Part shown: positions 8,884-16,396 of the stretch, one piece after another
Numbering within the stretch: the first letter of the stretch is position 1
Layout: each line of letters starts with the position of its first letter
Assembly: GCF_008868175.1 (NCBI RefSeq)
Contig: NZ_WBKT01000012.1
Span: 1 to 64,000, forward strand
From: Micromonospora sp. AMSO31t
Lineage (GTDB): Bacteria > Actinomycetota > Actinomycetes > Mycobacteriales > Micromonosporaceae
Direction of reading: 5' to 3'
DNA: 64,000 bases
Position numbers and translations under genes: made by a program
Notes under the pieces: model-generated
The model's database searches: none
What the model was told of the DNA's origin: nothing
Seen by the model: the letters and a program-made list of their open reading frames with translations, nothing else

Positions 8884-9259
8884 GTCGCCGGGCCCCCGGC
8901 ACGAGTGGCTGGATGCCGCCGCCGGTCCCGTGGTCCGCCCGTACACCGTGACCGGCGGCCGGGTGCGTCCGCCGGTCGATGGCTTCGACCTGGTGGCGTT
9001 CGTGCTGACCACGCCCGGGGCCGACCCGGCCGGCGTGCCCGGCCTCCAGCCGGAGCACCGGCGCCTCGTCGAACTGACCCGCCGGCCGGTGGCCGTGGCC
9101 GACCTCGCCGCCGACCTGGATCTCGCCGTCGGCGTGGTCCGGGTGCTGCTCGGCGACCTCCTCGCCCGGGGGCTGGTCACGGTGCGCCGGCCGGCCGCCG
9201 CCCACCTGCCCGACGACAACATCCTCAAGGCGGTGGTCAGTGGACTCCGTGCGCTTTGA
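8873..9259 (+). CDS. cvnC: Conservon DUF742 protein CvnC
   Basis: 128 residues from the ATG at 8873, which overlaps the cvnB stop by 11 bp. The sequence shows the DUF742 signature: VVRPYTVTGGRVRPP near the N-terminus, a winged-helix-like middle (LTRRPVAVADLAADLDLAVGVVRVLLGDL), and the ending PDDNILKAVVSGLRAL. DUF742 proteins are the third member of conservons and bind the other components; no enzymatic motif is visible. The middle resembles a small DNA-binding wing but could serve protein contacts. Upstream in-frame start codons were rejected because they would lie deep inside cvnB. Confidence 0.92.
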   Translation: MWAESPGPRHEWLDAAAGPVVRPYTVTGGRVRPPVDGFDLVAFVLTTPGADPAGVPGLQPEHRRLVELTRRPVAVADLAADLDLAVGVVRVLLGDLLARGLVTVRRPAAAHLPDDNILKAVVSGLRAL

Positions 9260-9842
9260 CCGGGAGCCGGCCGCGCCGCGGGTGCCGCTGGCTCTGAAGA
9301 TCCTCATCGCCGGTGGCTTCGGCGCGGGCAAGACCACGCTGGTGAGCGCGCTGAGCGAGGTCCGGCCGTTGCAGACCGAGGAGGTGCTGACCGGCGCCGG
9401 CATCGGCACCGACGACGTCTCCGGGGTGGAGCAGAAGTCGACCACCACGGTGGCCATGGATTTCGGCCGCATCACCATCAACGACGACCTCCAGGTCTAC
9501 CTGTTCGGCACCCCGGGGCAGGACCGGTTCTGGTTCCTCTGGGACGAGCTGGCGTTCGGAGCGCTCGGCGCCGTGGTGCTCGCCGACACCCGGCGGCTGG
9601 CCGACTGCTTCCCCTCGATCGACTACTTCGAGCAGCGGGGCATCCCGTTCGTGGTGGGCGTGAACTGCTTCGACGGCTCCCGCCGGTTCAGCCTGGAGGC
9701 GGTCCGCGACGCCCTGGACCTGGACCCGGACGTGCCGCTGGTGCTCTGCGACGCCCGGGACCGGCAGTCCGGCAAGCTGGTGCTGATCTCGCTGGTCGAG
9801 CACGTCGCGCGGCAGCGCGGCGAGCCGGTGCCGGTGGGCTGA
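9240..9842 (+). CDS. cvnD: Conservon small GTPase CvnD
   Basis: 200 residues from a GTG that overlaps cvnC by 20 bp. The P-loop is GGFGAGKTT (residues 25-33). A Thr-rich switch I follows (KSTTTVAMDFGRI), then a DxxG-equivalent FGTPGQDRFWFLWDEL. The guanine-specificity motif is NCFDG in place of the usual NKxD, which is typical of CvnD and other prokaryotic MglA-like GTPases. The protein is predicted to cycle between GTP and GDP states and to receive signals through CvnB. A short palindrome after the stop marks the operon end. No cytochrome P450 gene follows, unlike some Streptomyces conservons. Confidence 0.93.
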   Translation: MDSVRFDREPAAPRVPLALKILIAGGFGAGKTTLVSALSEVRPLQTEEVLTGAGIGTDDVSGVEQKSTTTVAMDFGRITINDDLQVYLFGTPGQDRFWFLWDELAFGALGAVVLADTRRLADCFPSIDYFEQRGIPFVVGVNCFDGSRRFSLEAVRDALDLDPDVPLVLCDARDRQSGKLVLISLVEHVARQRGEPVPVG

Positions 9843-9847
9843 CCCCG

Positions 9848-9870
9848 TTCCGCCCGCCGGCGGGCCGGAA
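9848..9870 (+). terminator. Possible terminator of the conservon
   Basis: A dyad around GCCCGCCGGCGGGC (9852-9865), flanked by TTCCG and CCGGAA, lies six bases after the cvnD stop. The symmetric centre leaves little loop, so its strength as a terminator is uncertain. Confidence 0.4.
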
Positions 9871-9958
9871 ATCCGGCGCCGGGAATGACGCCTAACCGGC
9901 CGGCTCACCGGGAAGCCTCTGGTTGGATCGACGGTGCGACGGCGGAAGGGTGGGAGCG

Positions 9959-10993
9959 GTGACCGGGCAGGACGCGATCGTCCACATCGGGGGCTACACG
10001 GCGGAGGCGGGCGGGCAGGCCGAGGGCATCGTGGCCGCCCGGCGCGACCCGGCGACGGGGGCGCTGACCCTCCTCGGCACGGTGGCGGTCACGCCGTCGC
10101 CGTCGTTCCTCGTCCGGCACCCGGCGTTGCCGGTGCTCTACGCGGTCAACGAGCTGGCCGAGGGGCAGGTCAGCGCCTTCCGGGCCGGTCCGGGGGGCGA
10201 CCTCGACCCGCTGGGCGTACGGGCGACCGGCGGGGCGGAGCCCTGTCATCTCGCGGTGGCGCCGGACGGCCGGCACCTGTTCGCGGCGAACTACGGCGGC
10301 GGGAGCGTCGCGGTGTTCCCCCTCGACGCCGACGGGACGCCGGGGGAGCGCAGCGACCTGATCCGGCACGAGGGGCACGGCGCCGACCCGGAGCGGCAGG
10401 AGCAGGCGCACTGCCACATGGTCTCGCCCGACCCGGCCGGCGGTCCGCTGCTCGCCGTCGACCTGGGCACCGACTCGGTCTACCGGTACGACCTCGACGT
10501 CTCCTCGGGGCGGCTGGTCCCCCGCGCCCCCCGGCTGCGGACGCCGGCCGGCACCGGGCCCCGGCACCTGGCCCGGCACCCGGACGGGCGGCGTTGCTGG
10601 CTGGTCGGCGAGCTGGACGGGACCGTCACCGCGTACGACGTGACCCCGGACGGGCTGCACCAGCGGGCCCGGGTGGACGCCAGTGACCGGGCCGGGCACG
10701 TGCAGCCCTCCGAGGTCGCCCTCGGGCCGGACGGCCGCTTCCTCTACGTGGGCAACCGGGGGGTGGGCACGGTCGCGGTGTTCGCGCTGGCCGGGGAGGC
10801 GCCCGAGCTGGTGGCCGAGGTGGACACCGGTGGCGAGTGGCCGCGGCACTTCGCCCTGGCCGGTGAACACCTCTACGTGGCCGACGAGCGGGCCGGCATG
10901 ATCAGGATCTTCCGGGTGGACCCGGGCACCGGGGTGCCGGAGCCGGTGGGCGAGCCGGTGCCGGTGCCGAGTCCCACCTGTGTCCGTCCGTGA
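9959..10993 (+). CDS. Seven-bladed beta-propeller lactonase (6-phosphogluconolactonase-type)
   Basis: 344 residues from a GTG that follows a GGAAGGGTGGGAG ribosome site; the in-frame ATG-equivalent 12 codons earlier has no such site. Repeating blades are recognisable, as in AEPCHLAVAPDGRHLFAANYGGGSVAVF, GTGPRHLARHPDGRRCWLVGEL and QPSEVALGPDGRFLYVGNRG. This is the YbhE/Pgl (lactonase) family, some members of which hydrolyse 6-phosphogluconolactone in the oxidative pentose phosphate pathway, while others act on different lactones. No signal peptide is present, so it is cytoplasmic. No zwf or gnd lies nearby, so the exact substrate is inferred only from the family. Confidence 0.88.
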   Translation: MTGQDAIVHIGGYTAEAGGQAEGIVAARRDPATGALTLLGTVAVTPSPSFLVRHPALPVLYAVNELAEGQVSAFRAGPGGDLDPLGVRATGGAEPCHLAVAPDGRHLFAANYGGGSVAVFPLDADGTPGERSDLIRHEGHGADPERQEQAHCHMVSPDPAGGPLLAVDLGTDSVYRYDLDVSSGRLVPRAPRLRTPAGTGPRHLARHPDGRRCWLVGELDGTVTAYDVTPDGLHQRARVDASDRAGHVQPSEVALGPDGRFLYVGNRGVGTVAVFALAGEAPELVAEVDTGGEWPRHFALAGEHLYVADERAGMIRIFRVDPGTGVPEPVGEPVPVPSPTCVRP

Positions 10994-11143
10994 CGGGGTG
11001 GTCACCGGAACACCGTCCGCAGTGGACTTTGATCACCTGGAATGACTGACCACTCACTCAACGTAGCGATTTGGCGATCAACTGTTTCTCCTGCGTAACT
11101 TTCGTCCGAACGGTTGTGGCACTAACCCCACGAGATACGCAAG

Positions 11144-12925
11144 ATGGTCACCGTGTCTGGCCGCCATCGCATGCGTTCGAACCTCCGTGGGGCAGGTGCC
11201 GTTGCCGCGGCGACCGCGCTCGTCGTCGTCGTAGCCGGCTCCTGGTTCGGCTATCAGCAGCTGGCGGGCCCGAACTGCTCGGGACGGATCGAGCTGTCCG
11301 TCGCGGCGGCCCCGGAGATCGCCCCCGCCGTCCGGGGGGCGGCCGAACAGTGGGTGTCCGACGGCGCGGCGGTCGGCGAGACCTGCATCGCCGTGAACGT
11401 CTCCTCCTCCGAGCCGGTCGACGTGGCCGCCGCGGTGGCGAGCAAGCACGGCGCCACCCTGGCCGGGGTCGGGCAGGCCAGCGGCACCGTGGCCACGCCG
11501 GACGTCTGGGTGCCGGACTCCTCCACCTGGCTGCTGCGGCTCAAGAGCGGCGGCGCCACCGCCTTCGCGCCGGGCAACGGGGCCTCGATCGCCCGCAGCC
11601 CGGTGGTGGTCGCGCTGCCGGAGCCGGTGGCCTCCCGGATCGGCTGGCCGGACAAGAAGCTGCACTGGACCGACCTGCTGGCCCAGGTCACCAGCAGCAA
11701 GCCGTTGCGCGCCGGGATCGTCGAGCCGACCCAGGACGCCGCCGGCCTGTCCGGGCTGCTCTCGCTGACCGCCGCCGCCAGCGCCACCGGCGCCGCCGGT
11801 TCACCGAAGGCGCAGGAGGCGATGGTCGGTGCCCTGCGGGCGCTGGCCACCAACCGCTCCTCGTTGCGGCAGGACCTCCTGGCCCGCTTCCCGCGCTCGT
11901 CCGATCCGACGGCCATCGCCAACGCGCTCGGCGCGGCGGCGCTGTCGGAAGAGGACGTGATCGCGTACAACAACACCAAGCCGCCGATCCCGCTGGCCGC
12001 GCTCTACCTGGAGCCGGCGCCGATGCCGCTGGACTACCCGTTCGCGGTGCTGCCCGGCATCGAGCCGACCAAGGCGTCGGCCGCCCGGGTGCTCTTCGAG
12101 GTGCTGCGGACGTCGGGCTTCAAGAACCGGCTGGCCGGGCAGGCGCTGCGGGCGCCGGACGGCAACTGGGGCGACGGGTTCAAGGCGCCCCAGGGCGCGC
12201 CGAGCCCGGCCAACGGCGGCGCGAGCGCCGTCCCGCCGTCCGGTCAGGGCGGCGCGGCCGACCTGGACCCGGTCGCCATCCAGAAGGCGACCACCACCTG
12301 GTCGGTGGCCACCCAGTCCGGCCGCATGCTCTGTGTCATCGACGTCTCCGGTTCGATGAAGAAGGCGGTGGCCACCGCCAACGGCGCCAGCCGGGAGCAG
12401 GTCACCGTCGCCGCCGCGAGCCAGGGCCTCGGGCTCTTCGACGACTCCTGGTCGATCGGCCTGTGGACCTTCTCCACAAACCTGAACGGTTCGCAGGACT
12501 ACCGGGACCTGCTCGAGATCAAGCCGCTGTCGAGCAACCGGGGCCCGCTTCAGCAGCGCCTGGCCGGGATCCGACCCTCGGACGGCGACACCGGCCTCTA
12601 CGACACCATGCTGGCGGCCTACAAGAAGGTCCAGCAGGACTGGGAGCCCGGCAAGGTCAACTCGATCGTGCTGTTCACCGACGGCAAGAACGACGACGAC
12701 AACGGCATCTCCCAGAAGGCGCTGCTGGGCCAGCTCAAGCAGCTGCGGGACGAGGAGCAGCCGGTCCAGGTGATCATCATCGGCATCGGCAACGAGGTCA
12801 GCCTCGCCGAGCTGAAGTCGATCACCGACGTGACCGGTGGCGGCGCCTTCGTCACCACCGACCCGAGCAAGATCGGCGAGATCTTCCTGCAGGCGATCGC
12901 GCTGCGGCCGCCGGCGCCGCGCTGA
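11144..12925 (+). CDS. Membrane-anchored substrate-binding-like protein with VWA domain
   Basis: 593 residues. One N-terminal transmembrane or signal-anchor helix (about residues 18-38) puts the rest outside the cell. Residues ~50-350 resemble a periplasmic solute-binding fold (IELSVAAAPEIAPAVRGAAEQW, a PDVWVPDSSTWLLRL block). A Gly/Ala/Pro linker leads to a von Willebrand A domain at about residues 393-590. Its metal-ion site is visible: DVSGSM (Asp400-x-Ser-x-Ser), a GDTGLYDT threonine loop and LFTDGKNDDD. VWA domains bind ligands or proteins through a divalent metal. This family is widespread in actinomycetes, without a firm role. Its neighbour is an exopolysaccharide-type transferase, so a cell-envelope role is plausible. 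A strong hairpin ends the gene. Confidence 0.88.
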   Translation: MVTVSGRHRMRSNLRGAGAVAAATALVVVVAGSWFGYQQLAGPNCSGRIELSVAAAPEIAPAVRGAAEQWVSDGAAVGETCIAVNVSSSEPVDVAAAVASKHGATLAGVGQASGTVATPDVWVPDSSTWLLRLKSGGATAFAPGNGASIARSPVVVALPEPVASRIGWPDKKLHWTDLLAQVTSSKPLRAGIVEPTQDAAGLSGLLSLTAAASATGAAGSPKAQEAMVGALRALATNRSSLRQDLLARFPRSSDPTAIANALGAAALSEEDVIAYNNTKPPIPLAALYLEPAPMPLDYPFAVLPGIEPTKASAARVLFEVLRTSGFKNRLAGQALRAPDGNWGDGFKAPQGAPSPANGGASAVPPSGQGGAADLDPVAIQKATTTWSVATQSGRMLCVIDVSGSMKKAVATANGASREQVTVAAASQGLGLFDDSWSIGLWTFSTNLNGSQDYRDLLEIKPLSSNRGPLQQRLAGIRPSDGDTGLYDTMLAAYKKVQQDWEPGKVNSIVLFTDGKNDDDNGISQKALLGQLKQLRDEEQPVQVIIIGIGNEVSLAELKSITDVTGGGAFVTTDPSKIGEIFLQAIALRPPAPR

Positions 12926-12942
12926 CCCGACACTCAGCGAAC

Positions 12943-12982
12943 GCGTTCCGCCGTACCGGCGAAGTCCGGTACGGCGGAACGC
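12943..12982 (+). terminator. Strong hairpin terminator after VWA gene
   Basis: A perfect 17-bp stem (12943-12959 with 12966-12982) has a 6-nt loop and starts 17 bp after the VWA stop codon. No U-tract follows. Confidence 0.75.
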
Positions 12983-13138
12983 TTCCCGGCTCCAGCGGCC
13001 GGGAGAAACTGACGGCAATGTGTCCGAAGCAATCGGTAACCATAATTGTCGAGGCATGATGACCGGGTGCTCCGAACCGCGGGATCCCCACCGGGACCGC
13101 GCGGCGCGGGGTCGTCCTGAGCGAAGTGGGGAGGGCCG

Positions 13139-14623
13139 GTGACCTCGGCGACGCTGTTGACTCCCGCCAGCACGTCGTCGAGACCCGGTGGCGACCGCCC
13201 CGGACCGACGACGCGCGCCGCGGAGCGGGCCTACATCCGGGTCCTGGCGGTGGTGGACACCGCCGTGCTGACCGTGGCGATCCTGATCGGCTACGTGGCC
13301 CGGTTCGGCGACGAGGAGCCGAGCGGCTCCGAGATCCCCTACGTCGTGGTCGCGCCCGCCCTGCTGCTGGTCTGGCTGGTCTCGCTCAAGGTGATGCGCT
13401 GCTACGACGACCAGGTGCTCGGCTACGGCGCCGACGAGTACCGGCGGGTCAGCGCGGCGAGCCTGCGGCTGGCCGGTGGCATCGCCATCGCCGGTTACAT
13501 CGCCGACGTCGGTGTCTCCCGGGGCTTCCTGGCCGTCTCCTTCGCGGTTGGCACGCTCGGCCTGGAGGTGGCCCGGTTCGCCGCCCGAAAGCGGCTGCAC
13601 CGCGCCCGTGACCGGGGCGCCGGCTGGTCCCGCAAGGTGCTGGTGGTCGGCGACACCGCGCACGTGCTGGAGCTGGTGCACACCCTGCGCCGCGAGCCGT
13701 ACGCCGGCTACCAGGTGGTCGGCGCCTGCATCCCGGACGCGTTGCTCGCCCCGGTGCCGCAGCGCCTCGGCGACGTGCCGGTGGTGGGCTCGTTCCGGGG
13801 CATCCCCGAGGCGGCCACCGCGATCGGCGCGGACACCGTGGCGGTCACCGCCTCGGGTGAGCTGACGGCGACCCGGCTGCGCCGGCTGGGCTGGCAGCTG
13901 GAGGGCACCGGCGTCGACCTCGTGGTGGCCCCGGCGCTGACCGACGTCGCCGGTCCGCGCATCCACACCCGGCCCGTCGCCGGCCTGCCGCTGATCCACG
14001 TGGAGGCGCCCGAGTTCCGGGGTGCCCGCAAGCTGGTCAAGGGGCTGGTCGACCGCTCGATCTCGCTGGTCGCCCTGCTGCTGCTGGCGCCCCTGCTGGT
14101 GGTGATCACGCTCGCCATCAAGCTGGACAGCCGCGGCCCGGTGCTGTTCCGCCAGACCCGGGTGGGTCAGGGCGGCAAGGAGTTCGGCGTCTTCAAGTTC
14201 CGCACCATGGTCGTCAACGCCGATGCCCTGCTCGCCGAGCTGGCCGCGCGCAACGAGACCGACGGCCTGATGTTCAAGATGCGCGACGACCCCCGGGTGA
14301 CCCGCGTCGGCAAGCTGCTGCGCAAGTGGTCCCTGGACGAGCTGCCCCAGCTGGCCAACGTGCTGCTCGGTCAGATGAGCCTGGTCGGTCCGCGCCCGCC
14401 GCTGCCCTCGGAGGTGGCCCGGTACGACGGCGACGTGGCCCGCCGGCTGCTGGTCAAGCCCGGCATGACCGGCCTCTGGCAGGTCAGCGGCCGGTCCGAC
14501 CTGAGCTGGGAGGACGGCATCCGGCTCGACCTCTACTACGTGGAGAACTGGTCCCTCGCCGCCGACCTGACCATCCTCTGGAAGACCTTCGGGGCGGTGG
14601 TCAACAGCCGGGGCGCGTACTGA
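13139..14623 (+). CDS. Polyprenyl-phosphate sugar-1-phosphate transferase (exopolysaccharide initiation)
   Basis: 494 residues from a GTG preceded by GGGGAGG. The N-terminal part has four to five transmembrane helices (~residues 35-155). A Rossmann-like nucleotide-binding domain follows (VLVVGDTAHVLELV, residues ~165-290), then a re-entrant membrane helix at ~300-325. The catalytic C-terminal bacterial sugar transferase domain shows RGPVLFRQTRVGQGG, FKFRTM, KWSLDELPQLANVL and VGPRPPLPSE. Such enzymes (WbaP/WcaJ type) move a sugar-1-phosphate from a UDP-sugar to undecaprenyl phosphate and so start synthesis of a surface glycan. No glycosyltransferase cluster follows, so this copy appears to stand alone. 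Confidence 0.93.
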   Translation: MTSATLLTPASTSSRPGGDRPGPTTRAAERAYIRVLAVVDTAVLTVAILIGYVARFGDEEPSGSEIPYVVVAPALLLVWLVSLKVMRCYDDQVLGYGADEYRRVSAASLRLAGGIAIAGYIADVGVSRGFLAVSFAVGTLGLEVARFAARKRLHRARDRGAGWSRKVLVVGDTAHVLELVHTLRREPYAGYQVVGACIPDALLAPVPQRLGDVPVVGSFRGIPEAATAIGADTVAVTASGELTATRLRRLGWQLEGTGVDLVVAPALTDVAGPRIHTRPVAGLPLIHVEAPEFRGARKLVKGLVDRSISLVALLLLAPLLVVITLAIKLDSRGPVLFRQTRVGQGGKEFGVFKFRTMVVNADALLAELAARNETDGLMFKMRDDPRVTRVGKLLRKWSLDELPQLANVLLGQMSLVGPRPPLPSEVARYDGDVARRLLVKPGMTGLWQVSGRSDLSWEDGIRLDLYYVENWSLAADLTILWKTFGAVVNSRGAY

Positions 14624-14645
14624 CCGGCCGGGCGGCCGGGGCGGG

Positions 14646-15776
14646 TCAGGGCTGCGGGCCGAGCCAGTCCAGGCAGACCACCACCGCGTCGTCGACCAGG
14701 TCGCCGGCCACGAAGGCGCGCAGGTCCCCGATCAGCGACCGGACCGCGTCCAGCGGCTCCATCGGCCCGGTGCGCCGCAGGAAGCGGTCCAGCGCGGTCT
14801 CGCCGTAGCGGATCCGCTCCGAGGTGGCGTCGATCACCCCGTCGCTGACCACGAAGAGCCGGTCCCCGCGCCGCAGCTCGAAGCGCTGCTCCCGGTAGTC
14901 GGTGCCCTCGAACATGCCGAGCGGGAACTGCTTGTCCAGCACCTGCTCGGTCACCTCCCCGTCGCGCAGCAGCACCAGGCGGGGCGAGCCGGCGTCGACC
15001 ACGTTCAGGGTCCCGGTGGCCAGGTCCAGCTCCAGCAGGAGCGCGGAGAGGTGCTGCTCGCCGCGGTGCAGCGCGTAGGTCGCCTGGTCGGCCAGGGCGG
15101 CCTGGTCGGCCAGCCCCAGCTGGGCGCGGCGGGCGTTGCGCAGCGCGTGGGTGGCCAGCGAGGTGAGCATCGAGGCGGCCACCCCCTCACCCGAGCCGTT
15201 GATCACCGACAGCCAGAGCCGGTGGCCGTCGTCGGACCAGTCGAAGCCGTCGCCGCGCACCGCGTACGCCGGCTCCAGCTGGCCGGCCAGGCTGAAGGAG
15301 GGCCGGATCCGGCTGCGACCGGGCAGCAGCTCCCACTGCATCTCGGCGGCCAGCGTGAGCCGGCGGCTGCGCCGGGCGGTCAGGTAGATGTCGGTGGTGG
15401 CCGCCACGGCGGCCAGCTCGTGCCCGAGCGCCGTGGCGACGGCGTCCAGCTCGGCCAGGGCGGCCGGGTCACCGGGCACCGGCGAGATCCGGAGCACGCC
15501 GCGCCGCTCGCCGCGCATCCCGACCGGGAACCAGCCGGTGCCTTCCGAGACGGTCGGCTCCTGGTGGTCGAAGCAGCGCCAGGCCGGGTGGCCGGGGGTG
15601 ACGATCGACTCACCGCCGCCCAGCGGCAGCAGCGCGGCCAACCGGTAGTCGACCTGGTACAGCTCGGTCCGGGTGATCCCGTACGACTGTTCCAGCTCGG
15701 CGGCGAGCCGGTCGACGAGCTGGTCGGTCGGCGCCTCGGTGAGGCTCCGCCGCGCCCGATCCTCCGGTCCGCTCAT
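14646..15776 (-). CDS. SpoIIE/PP2C-type phosphatase with GAF-like N-terminus
   Basis: 376 residues, ATG with AAGGAG upstream. Residues 1 to ~150 form a GAF-like sensor region, and residues ~170-375 a SpoIIE phosphatase domain (QWELLPG, RGDGFDWSDDG, then VSDGVIDATSE and DDAVVVCLDW). RsbU/SpoIIE enzymes dephosphorylate anti-anti-sigma factors. One metal-site position is unusual: where canonical members have GD-V-S-G-K-G, this protein has INGSGEG, so an aspartate is replaced by asparagine. The first Asp (FDW) and the late Asp motifs remain. This is a recurring actinomycete subfamily, but activity may be altered. It faces a MarR gene across a 56-bp divergent promoter region. Confidence 0.88.
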   Translation of the reverse strand: MSGPEDRARRSLTEAPTDQLVDRLAAELEQSYGITRTELYQVDYRLAALLPLGGGESIVTPGHPAWRCFDHQEPTVSEGTGWFPVGMRGERRGVLRISPVPGDPAALAELDAVATALGHELAAVAATTDIYLTARRSRRLTLAAEMQWELLPGRSRIRPSFSLAGQLEPAYAVRGDGFDWSDDGHRLWLSVINGSGEGVAASMLTSLATHALRNARRAQLGLADQAALADQATYALHRGEQHLSALLLELDLATGTLNVVDAGSPRLVLLRDGEVTEQVLDKQFPLGMFEGTDYREQRFELRRGDRLFVVSDGVIDATSERIRYGETALDRFLRRTGPMEPLDAVRSLIGDLRAFVAGDLVDDAVVVCLDWLGPQP

Positions 15777-15832
15777 CTTTGCTCCTTTGCACAGGTCGTC
15801 GGCCTGGTGGGGCGGGTAGTCTCGGGCCCACC

Positions 15833-16396
15833 ATGGCCGAAGAACACGGTCCCCAGGGACCTGATGCGAGTATGGCCGCCGCCCTCGACGAGGCGGCGGG
15901 CACCCTGCTGGCTGTCTGGGAGGCAGCTCGGGAGCGGACCACGAGCCGGCTCTCCGGCGCCCAGTTACGCGCGGTCATGGTCGTCGAGCAGTACGACGGG
16001 ATCAACCTCCGCCGGCTCGCCACGCTGACCGACATGCTGCTCTCCTCGGCCAGCCGGCTCTGCGACCGGCTGGTGGCGGCCGGCATGCTGGAGCGGGAGC
16101 CCGGCCGGTACGACCGGCGCGAGATCGCCCTGCACCTCACGCCGGCGGCCACCCGGCTCCTCGCCGAGCTGCGCGCCGACCGGCGCCACCGGCTGGACCG
16201 GATCCTGGTGGGCATGAGCCCGGAGGGGCGGGCGGCGCTGGAGCGCGGGATGCGCGAGTTCGACGAGGTGGCCCGGCGCGGGGAGGCGGCCACCGCCGAG
16301 GGCTGGCCGGTGCTCCAGCCGTCGGGGGAGCGCATCGGCGACCCGCAGGCCGAGCCGCAGTCACCCGGCGAGCCGCCGGTGGCCCGCACCGCCTGA
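15833..16396 (+). CDS. MarR family transcriptional regulator
   Basis: 187 residues from the ATG at 15833. It carries a winged helix-turn-helix: RLSGAQLRAVMVVEQYDGINLRRLATLTDMLLSSASRLCDRLVAAGMLERE, then the wing DRREIALHLT. MarR proteins are dimeric repressors that often sense small phenolic ligands. A TAGTCT box at 15817-15822 lies 10 nt before the start and there is no Shine-Dalgarno, so the mRNA may have almost no leader; ATG 15872 is an alternative start. It is transcribed divergently from one SpoIIE phosphatase and overlaps the 3' end of the other by 36 bp, which suggests a shared regulatory unit. The last ~30 residues are Pro/Glu-rich. Confidence 0.88.
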   Translation: MAEEHGPQGPDASMAAALDEAAGTLLAVWEAARERTTSRLSGAQLRAVMVVEQYDGINLRRLATLTDMLLSSASRLCDRLVAAGMLEREPGRYDRREIALHLTPAATRLLAELRADRRHRLDRILVGMSPEGRAALERGMREFDEVARRGEAATAEGWPVLQPSGERIGDPQAEPQSPGEPPVARTA

